Shown here: piece after piece, positions 21,053 through 30,310 of the stretch
Position numbering within the stretch: the first letter of the stretch is position 1
How the letters are laid out: the number at the start of each line of letters is the position of its first letter
Assembly (NCBI GenBank): GCA_963969365.1
Contig: OZ017751.1
Span: 2,976,001 to 3,040,000, forward strand
Direction: 5' to 3'
DNA length: 64,000 nucleotides
DNA from: Asterochloris sp. CNOR1
Lineage: Eukaryota > Chlorophyta > Trebouxiophyceae > Trebouxiales > Trebouxiaceae
The notes under the pieces: model-generated
Told to the model about the DNA's origin: nothing
The model's database searches: none
What the model saw: the letters and a program-made list of their open reading frames with translations, nothing else
Translations under genes and position numbers: made by a program

Positions 21053-23480
21053 ATGCAGAGGCCCACGGGAAGCACAACAGGAAGCTACAACATCCAAACA
21101 GCCCTGGAACAGGGAGCTTACAAGCGATTTTATGGTGCCGTCTGGAGTGTGTTTGGCAAGTCCAGCTCCAGGAAGGCTGACTTCAAAGTGCCTGAGGTGG
21201 TTTTGGTGGGATCCATGTCCTCAGGCAAATCAAGTCTTCTGGAAAGCATCGCAAAGTGCGAGATCTTCCCTCAGGATTGCAGCCAGTGCATCAAAGTTCC
21301 CATACGCCTCAACCTGATACAGGTGAAACCATCTGTGTTTACCATAATCAGTGGCATCATCCTGGGTTCTTGATGCTTCGTCCCATGCTGTGAACACTGC
21401 CTACTATATGGTGTGCATGATGTCATGGCAGCCACTGTTTTGCAGGTGGCCTCTGAGCGGGATGCAGGGATCAACATTGCCTATAAGGGCATCAACTACA
21501 AGCCCAGAAGCCAGAAGGAGGTGTTGACAAAGGTCAAGCAGCTGATGGATGGCATTCCCAAAGGTACCTTTGATGATTCAGCTGAGATCATCATCAACAT
21601 GTCAAAGGCAAGCACAACCCAGGGCAACTTCTGCACAACCCAATTGCCAGCAACACTGATAGCAATTTGCATCAAAGCTCAGCTTTTGTGCAGGTTGATG
21701 TGCCTTCATTAGAGTTTGTGGATCTACCAGGCTTGGTGGCAACACCACCTGCTGCAAAGGAGAAGAGCATCAGTATGGTACGGCGATACTTGAGGAGGCC
21801 CAACACAATGCAAGCAACCCCACCATGCTACCGGTCGCTTTCAGTCAGCCTGCATGCATGTGGATGTCCATGGGTGAGGCAGGCACTGCAAATCATGCAG
21901 AAGTTGACACCTGTTTACTGCATGCAGGGTGCTGTGTGTGGTGCCTGCAATCGAAACACTTGCTTCAGACATGGCCTTTGGCATGGTGCTTGAAGCAGAA
22001 AGGCAGCAGGATACCATCCTGGTGCTGACCAAGGCAGACAGGGTGCTGGCTGGGGATTAGCTACCTTTGAGGATGACATTGTGAAGCGGGGGTTGGGCAA
22101 GGCAGGCAAGCTGACCATCCATGGCTTGCACTATTGAACATGATTTTTGACCGCTGCCAGACTCAGCTCAGCTGCCTGCTGTGACCATCTGCAGGGGAAC
22201 TGTCTGGTGTGAACTTTCTCAGCTGCAATGCTGTCATCAACAGGTCGACGCTGAAAGCCAAGATGACGCTGGCAGAGGCAGCACAGTTCGAGGAGGCGCA
22301 GTTCACTGCTGCAATGGAGAAGCTCCCCTTGGAGTACGAGTCCTCCAAGCCACTCATCCAGCAGCACCTCTCTACCCTCAGCCTGATACGCTCCATGCAC
22401 AAAGGCTTCATAGGCAGGACGTGGCGCCCTACTGCCTTGGATCGCTTCAAGCCTGAGAAGGAGAAGATTGCAGCAAAGCTTGCAGCTCTGGGCACGCCAG
22501 TGGACAAACTGACTGTGTCAGATGTGTTGCATGAGGCCAAGGTCAGCTGCTCAACTGCTGTGTTGTGATTAATGCCTCTCAGGCCGCAAACTTTGTTGGG
22601 CCTTGCCTGCATCCAGGCAGCAGCTGACTTGGAGACACTGCTCTGCAGTTTGACTTGGACATGCTCTGCCAGGCAGTTCGTGGGGTAATGGTTTTGGTGA
22701 GGGTGCCTGCAACTGGAGCCAAGGTGCAGCTGAGAAACCTTGGCAGTCACATCTCGCTGGGACTTTGGGGCACGCCTTCATGGGCGCAGCAGAGTGCTGC
22801 ATTGCGGCAAGCATTGGCAGACGCATTTGACCAGGCAGCAGAAGACAGCAACAGGGCCTATCTGCCAGCCATCTTGCAAGTTGTGCATGAGGCATTTCTG
22901 CCCGGTGGCAGCCCGCTTTCTCTACAGCTGGAGCGCTTTTGCAGCCTGGAAAAGGCCCTTGTGTCAACAGCTGTGCCAGCGCTGTATGATGCTGCCAGAG
23001 ACGCAGTATTTGACGCCATTATTTCTGTCAAAGGAGAAGAGCTTGGCGGACGCAGCTATGGGACTGTCTTCTCCGATGCAGACTTTGCCAGCATGCAGAC
23101 ATCCATTCATGGGGTCATCTTGGAGAAGATGATTGGTGTCGTCTTGGTGAGCCATGCTTGCTGTGGCAGTTTTGTTGCACAGTGGCCAAGCCTTCATACA
23201 GGCTGATGACCTGCACATGCGAATGGCTGCAGGCTGAGAGCCTCATAAGCAAGCTGCCTGAGAACTTTGTTCTTGTGGAGGATGAAGTGCAAGCGAGGCC
23301 CGCCGGGCACTGGGAGTTCGTGCTAGGCTTTTGGAGGAATCAGAGACAGTTGTCAAGCATCTTGCTGCATCAGACACAGGTTTGTATTCTTGCTGCAACC
23401 AGCTAGCAGGTTTGCCTAACTGCTGCTTTGCATCAGAACATTCATGTGTCCCTGCCTGTGCAGGCGGGTTTCACAGTTGA
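21053..23480 (+). pseudogene. Dynamin-family GTPase, copy 3 (frameshifted)
   Basis: Closest to copy 1 over the first exon (same TTGCAG acceptor, MQRPTGSTTGSYNIQTAL start, P-loop GSMSSGKSS). The DLPGL and TKAD exons are present. Lesions against copy 1: one nucleotide missing just after TKADRVLAG near 22060, giving an in-frame TAG, and one nucleotide missing in the GED exon near 23290 (GAAGTGCAAGCGAGG), which destroys the GED helix. The donor of the third intron has changed from GT to GC (AAT|GCAAGC near 21811). Convergent with the intact DUS gene, whose stop lies 146 bp downstream. Likely a young pseudogene. Confidence 0.8.
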
Positions 23481-23625
23481 GTCATGACTTCCAAAGAGAA
23501 CCATGTTGTTGCGCTGCTTGGACTCCAGACATCGCCTCAGGTCTTAATCTTGCATTGAACAATTGTAAAAGACCCCATATATACATATGCATAAGTGCAT
23601 TACTTACATTGATCAATGTCAACAG

Positions 23626-26600
23626 TCACACACAGAGGCGCTTTGCCGCTGGCTGCAGCTTGTCAGGCGGGTTGTGGGTGGTGCTGGGGGGCTGCGAGGC
23701 ACTGTCTTGAGCATTGCAGCCATTGACATATGCAATGACTGGCTGGCCTGAGCGGCCGATGTCATCAGTCTGTGATTTGCACGAATGCTGAGTCTGAATA
23801 ATTGCATCCTCATCATGAGTGTGCTGCTGAGTCTGGGCACTTGTGTTCCTGTGCTGCTGCCCATGGTGCAAGTCTGCAGCAGCGGCCTGCTGGTGCTCTT
23901 GCGCCTCCGCCACTCGGCCTTGCATGTCTTGTTGCCACTCAACAAAGCCTTTGGAGTCCAGCTTTTGGAGCTCTGCCTCCTGGGCGTGTTGCTCCTGCTT
24001 GGCTCTCGACAAGGCTTCCTCCCGTGCCATCCTTGCTAGCGCCCTTTCTGACAGCTTTGGCACAGGGTGGTCCCTGCCCGTGGCAGGTATCCTTTGCTGC
24101 AGCTCAGTGCAGACCTCCCTGACAAGATCGAAGGTCAGGCGCTCCTTGTTAAGCCTGTCCCTGAGATCTGTGAACTCTGACAGCCAGTCTCCTGCAGAGG
24201 TACAGGTGGTGGCTTATCAGACCACAGGAGCGCTCTGACGCTGCTGGAGGAGTCATGTGGTCAGCTTGTTTGGCTGCCTCTGAATTCAGAGGCTGCTGGC
24301 AAGCAGCAAGCTACTTTGTGGAGTTGTGAGACTGGCTGGACTCATTGCTTTGAGCAGCTGAGCTGAGCCATCTGCCTAGCAGACCGTGAAACGAACTGCC
24401 AGCAGGGGTGGTTTAGGCACAGGCAAGATCGCCTACTCGGGTGTGGAAGGTGGTGCGCCACCAACATGTGCCAAATGACTGGCGTCAGGCTCACGCCACC
24501 TGTCAAGCACCGGCTGCGCAGGTTAAACCTGCAAGGTGCACCATGCCGGGCGCACCTATCAGGCTGAACGAGTGGCCGCGGACCATGCGGATGGGGGTTC
24601 TGTCTGCTTCTGCTAAGTCACAGTACTCCAGCAGTAGCCTCGCCCCCTCCAGCGGGCCCAGCCTGCCTGCACAGACATGCAGAGTACTTGGTAGTCGTGA
24701 CAGCCTGCCTGCATACAAGAAGGTGCTCGTGGAAGACTGAGCAGTGACAGCAGGGAACGATGGTCTTCATGGACCAGCGTGCCACGGCATAGGCTTGACA
24801 GAGGCAGGGCAGGCAGGGCAGCAAACAGTGACTTTCCCTCTGCAATATCCGCCCATGCAGGAAAAGGGCAGTGTGAGGCAGACGCCAGCGCATGCATGGC
24901 CCGCGTAAAGGCTGTGCAGCAGCTAGCACAGCCGAAATGCCAGTTACACTTGGAAGCGCTCGGCAATCCTTGCTAGGGATAGCCTACATACACTTGCGGG
25001 ATCGATGCAGTTGGCACGGCCACCTGACCTAGACCCTCATAAATGCATGTTATATGCAGACGGCTCACCTTCATCAGTCAGGCGCTGGGGCCAGAACAGG
25101 GCAGGGTCCTCCAGAAGAGCTTCTGCAGACATGACGCCTTCACAGCCGGTGTGCTCCAGGCAGTCAAATACATCCTGCAGCACAGGTGGTATGTGCGTGC
25201 CTGGCTGAAGCACATCTGGCCCATGGCCTGCTGCACCAAGTCACCTTGGTGTGCAGGCAGCCCCCAGAGTCTCAACAGCATGGACTGGTAATTTTCCCTT
25301 TTGATCAAAATTCAGCTGCTGCAGGTCAACTGAGGCGGGCAGCAACTGACCTGGAGGTGCCTGATGTTGCCATTTGCCAGCACAGGGATGTCCAGTGCTT
25401 CCTTCACAGCCTGCATACAGCAGAAGGGCTGCTGAGTCACCGGACAGGCTTGCTGCTCATAGCTCAAGCTCAGATATTCCAGACAGCAGACAGCCGTTTT
25501 CAGGCCTGGAGCGGCTCTGCTGAGCATGCAGCCTCATCAAGTTTGTCCAGAAAAAGCAGAGACGTAGCATAAATGCTCTGGTGGCATGTCCATGGCCAAA
25601 ACTCAGGTTCCACCTGCGCTAGGCACATGTGCATCATGACAGCTCTGCTGGCCAGACCATGATAGGTAGTTAGGCTGCAAGTGCTGACCTTGATGATCTC
25701 CCAGTCTGCTCGAACAGACTTGGCATCCTTTTGCTCCCGTGTGCGCCCGTGCACTGCCAGCACGGAGCAGCCTGCCCGCTGCAGCATCTTGGCATAGTCC
25801 AGCGTCTTCTGGAGGTCTGTGAACACACGGATCTTGCAGGTGACAGGCACATCAAGGCCCTGCACGGCAGCCAGCGAGAATCGGGAACGCAGTTGAGACA
25901 CTCAGAAAAGCAGGCAGGGGCTTAATGAGAGGCATGCACGGACCGACAAAGAGGTAAGCGCAGATGTTCAGGTCAGAGGTAGGTGCATGGCCTGCACAGC
26001 AGGTATCGCGACATGTTGCAGGTCACAGCGCTGTGCAAACCCTGCACTGCAGGCAGGAGCACCCTGTCCTAGTGAGCTCAGAGCTATGACCTCCATTGCA
26101 GATCAGCAGCCAGAGCCTGGTGCGCTGTGACACAATATGCTAGAGGCACCCCGTCCACCAGGGCGCCATGCACAGCACCCCAGACAGCATTGGCAAATGG
26201 CTGGGGAAGAATGACCAGAAGACTGCAGGAGAATCCAGGCACAGGAGCAGGCAGCATCTGTGATGCAGTCATTGACTGCAGCCACTGCTTGACCTGCACA
26301 CCCACCTCCGCAAGGGAGGACACCAGGGCCTCCACAAGGGGCAGGTCGTCCATCAGGAACGCTCCATAGCGCCCCTTCCTGGCGATGCGCTGGGGACAGC
26401 CCAGGTTGATGTCCACTGCATCACATCTATCCTGCACCAGCTTGGCTGCCTCCAGCAGGGTGGCGGGGCTGTTGGCACAGAACTGCACAAACAGCGGCCT
26501 GCAGCAGACAGCTGGTGGTGAGGGGTTCAGACCATTCCAGTAGCTGCACGCTGGGAATCTGCCTGCTGGTGAGCAGCCTGCAATGCAGGCACTACCTGGC

Positions 26601-27124
26601 AGCAAAATCCAGCTTCCAGACTTGCTGTGTGTAGCAGGTCGGGCAGCCTGACCAGGACATGTGTAGGACAGATGGCTCATATGAAGCCTTGGGCTCTGCA
26701 TCCCCACGCCTTGCCTCTGCTAGCCAGCTCACCTGTCCTCCTTGCAGGTGGTGAAATGCTCATCCCTGTATTTGGCATTCTCCAGGAAGAGCCTGCTGTG
26801 CAGCATGGGCGTATAGGCTGCAGTGCTGCCGTACTTGCGGCACAGCATCCTGAAGGCCAGCTCGCTCTGCAGAAAGCAGGCTACAGCGTCCCAGTCTCAA
26901 TATGCATTGCGGCTGCAGCTACAAGCCTGCCATGCTGCCGGCAGCCCATTGAAATTTGCTTGACATTGCAGACTCAGACACTAGACAGAGGTGGCACTTG
27001 GAGCAGCCAACTGTCTCACCTGGTCCACCATGGGTGCTACGTGAAATTTTGGGCTCCCAATGCTGCGCCAGAACTGCCAGGCTGCTGCTGCGTGGCTTCT
27101 GGCTGCATCCTGAGGGACAACCAT
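23626..27124 (-). CDS. DUS1L: tRNA-dihydrouridine(16/17) synthase, DUS1/DUS1L type (intact copy)
   Basis: FMN-dependent enzyme that reduces uridine to dihydrouridine in the tRNA D-loop. Exons 27020-27124, 26733-26866, 26306-26498, 25689-25859, 25351-25410, 25069-25174, 24556-24666 and 23626-24191 sum to 1446 nt, giving 481 codons plus stop; the human homologue is 473. Motifs in order: HVAPMVDQ (FMN-binding start of the barrel), [22 protein letters not shown] (catalytic cysteine), [34 protein letters not shown] and GVMSAEALLEDPALF. The tail is DUS1L-like (EFTDLRDRLNKERLTFDL), then Gln/His-rich. The start MVVPQDAA is the first Met upstream of the barrel in frame. Divergent from the small gene at 27383, 258 bp away. 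Confidence 0.92.
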
Positions 27125-27382
27125 TGTGCCAGAGGGCCTCTTGCCTGTCAGATGGCTGCGCTGGGAGGATGCAGCCTTGATGAGAGCAGCAGACTGTCTC
27201 CTGGCAGGACCTCTTAGCGAATGAGAGCAGGTCCTGCACAGCATGCGGCGCAAGCTCTGCCAGGCGAGCACACAAGAAGGAGAAGATGCAGGGCCGATAT
27301 AAGAGGAGTAGCAGCAACAAAACTTGTTATAATTCAGGCCAACTAACGGCCAACCGCTTACTGCCAAACTTGCGAAGTCGCG

Positions 27383-27796
27383 ATGGGTTCTACGATGATT
27401 GTCATGCAAGGGCTGTGGGGCGCACATCTTCAGAGAGCAGCAGAGCTCGGCGTGCCACCGCACACCTATCACGCAGCCAACGTCTTTACCCTAACACCGG
27501 CCGCGAAAAAATCCGTGCGAGACGCCGGGGGGAACCAGAAGGGCAAGGCGCTCAACAATCTCGTTCACCAGAGCCGCTACGTCGCATACGTGAATCCAGG
27601 CACCGGACACTACCGGCTGACCCAGGCTGGCATTGACTGGTGCCTGACAAACATCGCCGGCCATCCGGCACCAGCCCCTCCGGCACCAGCCCCTCAAAGC
27701 TCACTGCGATTGTTCACTACCGTTTGTGACGTGTCTGCGGTGGTTGCTGTCGCCGTCCTCATCTTTCTCGCAACGTCGGCTCAGCTTTCAGACTAG
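27383..27796 (+). CDS. Small single-exon protein with C-terminal membrane anchor, unrecognised
   Basis: An uninterrupted frame of 137 codons, unusual here because neighbours are split by introns. The N-terminal 90 residues are basic and globular-looking (TLTPAAKKSVRDAGG, GTGHYRLTQAGIDW), reminiscent of a winged-helix fold, but I cannot name a family. A Pro/Ala linker (PAPAPPAPAP, about residues 95-105) precedes one hydrophobic segment at about residues 112-131 (DVSAVVAVAVLIFLA) and a five-residue tail. That layout suggests a tail-anchored membrane protein. Codon use in the middle is richer in CG dinucleotides than its neighbours. Start chosen as the first Met of the frame; MIVMQG four codons later is an alternative. 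Confidence 0.6.
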   Translation: MGSTMIVMQGLWGAHLQRAAELGVPPHTYHAANVFTLTPAAKKSVRDAGGNQKGKALNNLVHQSRYVAYVNPGTGHYRLTQAGIDWCLTNIAGHPAPAPPAPAPQSSLRLFTTVCDVSAVVAVAVLIFLATSAQLSD

Positions 27797-28187
27797 GAGG
27801 ACTTGACGTTTTTGTGTCAAAGCACTTGCCATTCAATGCATCAAGATTGATTTACATGATGCCGCAGTCGCCAATACAGCACATTGTACATCGATGAGAT
27901 ATCTTCTTCTCTGCAATGCAATATCTCGTGCAGATGCTGTATGTCTCGATGAACTGCTGTGTCTGTTCAATAGACACATTGGAATGAACAACTGCATGGT
28001 TTGCAAACCTTGTCGCTGTGCAACTTGCATACTCTACTTCGGAGATATGAATTCATATCACAGTGATTGTAAGATGAGGTGTTATGCAAGAGCAGAAAAG
28101 GACGGAAGCTTTGCCAAGCAGGGCCCTGAATGAAGACGTCCAGCTTGGACCTACATGGTGCAACATATGCATGCAGCCAACAAGATC
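27797..28187. other. Intergenic, no gene seen
   Basis: A relatively AT-rich stretch between the small membrane gene and the UPF0415 stop. It should hold the 3' ends of both convergent transcripts. No repeat or RNA gene recognised. Confidence 0.5.
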
Positions 28188-30069
28188 TTATTTGCCAGTT
28201 AACCAGACAGCATGGTGGACGAAAGCTTCCAGGTGCACACCCTGTCTGAGACACGACTCCAATGCACGCGCATTGGCCGTCAACGTCAGGGCGTGTCTGC
28301 CATCGCCCAGGCCAAACATGTCTTTTTGGGCGGGTGTGAGGCCTTGCAGATCGTTGACTCTGCTTTTGATGCTGGCAGGATCCACCACCTCCAGCTGCTG
28401 TCGCAGGTGCTGCCAACGTTGTTTTTCTGCAGGCCCACCGCACTGCTTCAGAAGCTTCTCAAGCTGCCTGGCTGTGCTGGCAGCTGCAATGCATGGTCGG
28501 CCAGCAATCTGGGCTTGCAGCACTGGCATCAGTGGCTCCTTCAGCTCAGCCTCCACGCAAGCCTGCAGCATGAAGGGCCTCAGGCATTCTCCTTGATGGC
28601 GTCTTGCTTGTGTATAGCCATGCGTGAAACATGGCCTGCAGCTTGCAGCCATCCTTGGCAGCGCCGAACGGCCAGGGTTGACTGCTAAACACATGTGACA
28701 ACTCCTTTGACCCAGGAGCAGCGCACCTGCCAGTGCGATACTCTTACCGCCCACTGTTGGATGTCTGGGTGCGTGACATCTGAGTTGCAGACCTCAGAGA
28801 CCATCGCACACAGGGTGGTGACATCCAGGTTGACAGCCACCGGCTCTGGTGGTGGGGCTGGCAGCATGCTCGCTGCAGGCACAAGTGTCAAGATTGACAG
28901 GATTGAGGATGGACTCATACCTGCCTGCTGCAGGTGCTCAGACTGCACCTGCATTTTGCACTACCTGAGCGTCTGGCTGCTGCCTGAGGCAGGCAACCTT
29001 GCGGCTGCTGCAGCACATCCAGCCTCACCATGCAGCGCGCCAGGTCCTGTCACATGGACACCAATGCCTGACAGCTCGTGGCAGACACTTTCAGCCACGC
29101 CGGAGGGGAAGTGGAACACAACGGCAGGTGCGCGCCATCGCCTGTGATTGCATGGTGCTGCCGCAACCTTCAGCCGCTGAAGAGCCTGCTGCTGGACCCC
29201 TACAGCCAAAGGTTGCATTTTGTCAGATTGAATCACACGAGAGTGGAGGGTGTCAGCTGCACCTGGGAGTGATGTGCTTACAAAAGAGGCATAGCAGAAG
29301 ACATGTGCGAAGGCCCGCTTAGGAGGAGCAGCCAGTCCCCACCCTTGACGTGGCCAAAGCTGCCCAGCCACTGCGAGCTGCCCAGGTCAAATGGCTCAAG
29401 GCACTTCACCTCGATCCAGCAGCAGCCCTGCACATCAAGCAGCTGCAGCTAAGAGCGCGTGGGAGCAAGCGGTGGGCACATCAGCGTGAGGCAACGCAGG
29501 AGCGGTTGACCACGGATCTGCGTATGATACTGCTTGAGGGTTGCATGACAGCTGCAGCATTCCTACTGCAAGCTGCCAAGCGCATGCTGCACACCTGCTG
29601 TGCTACAATGTCAACTTCTGCTTCCTCTCCGGTGTTCACAAAGTGATTGAGGTGCTGCTGGGCTCCCCGGACATCTGAACTGCTGCAGCCTATCCTGCAG
29701 GCCAGGCATGGCTTTGCATGCATGGCAGGAGGACTGGCATTTAGTACTCCTGGAAGTCAAGCAGTGCTGCCTCACACCTGGTGCTATCCGGTCTGTGAAA
29801 CGTCTGCCCAGTGCAATGACACCCGGCACCTGCTGGGCAGTCGCCAGCTCCCCCTGCAGGCCCCTCACGTTGTTGACTGCTCCACTGATGCGCACAATGC
29901 TGGCTGCTTCCCCTTGCTGAGCAAGCTGGTCTACAATCTCTGCTTCCTTTTGCATCCTCCTGAGCAGCCTCTTGGTCCCTGAGACATTGAGGGACTCTTC
30001 ATCATACTGGGTCATCTTGATGATCAGAGCTTCAAGTGTTTGCTTCAGTGCTTGCACATCTGGCAGCAT
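28188..30069 (-). CDS. UPF0415 / C7orf25 homologue (DUF1308 protein)
   Basis: Conserved eukaryotic protein of uncertain biochemical role. Exons read with closing phases: 28188-28562, 28748-28845 and 29029-29141. Further exons: about 29300-29433, 29595-29690 and 29778-30069 (start). N-terminal region: TLEALIIKMTQYDE, EAEIVDQLA, VRISGAVNNVRGLQGEL. Middle: GEEAEVDIVAQQ and WIEVKCLEPFDLGSSQWLG. DUF1308 part: VVFHFPSGVAESV, AVNLDVTTLCAMVSEV and the C-terminal TLTANARALESCLRQGV, which matches the family's end signature. The joins between the first three exons and into 29029-29141 do not close in phase as I drew them, so a small exon or shifted boundary is missing from this model. Head-to-head with the exonuclease V gene, 241 bp apart. 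Confidence 0.85.
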
Positions 30070-30310
30070 TTCGGGCCTTGAGCTTTGCAGCCTTGTTGGC
30101 AGGCAGAGTCTAGAATGCTGCAGTGGCCTGGAAGCCAGTCTGCCACGCATCACACTGCACTCGCATGAAAATCCAAGAAGGAAACCTTGCTGAAAGACAA
30201 AGACTGGGCTCCAGCCCTTTCTCTGGAAGGCCTGCATACAAAAGGACAACGTTGTCACTGCAGCTGTTCTCAGCTCCACTGGACGCTCTAACAGAGCTGT
30301 ATGGCTTTCG
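30070..30310. promoter_or_regulatory. Short divergent (bidirectional) promoter region
   Basis: Only 241 bp separate the inferred start codons of the UPF0415 gene (minus) and the exonuclease V gene (plus), so both 5' leaders and core promoters must share it. No TATA-like motif at a convincing position was seen. Confidence 0.5.
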
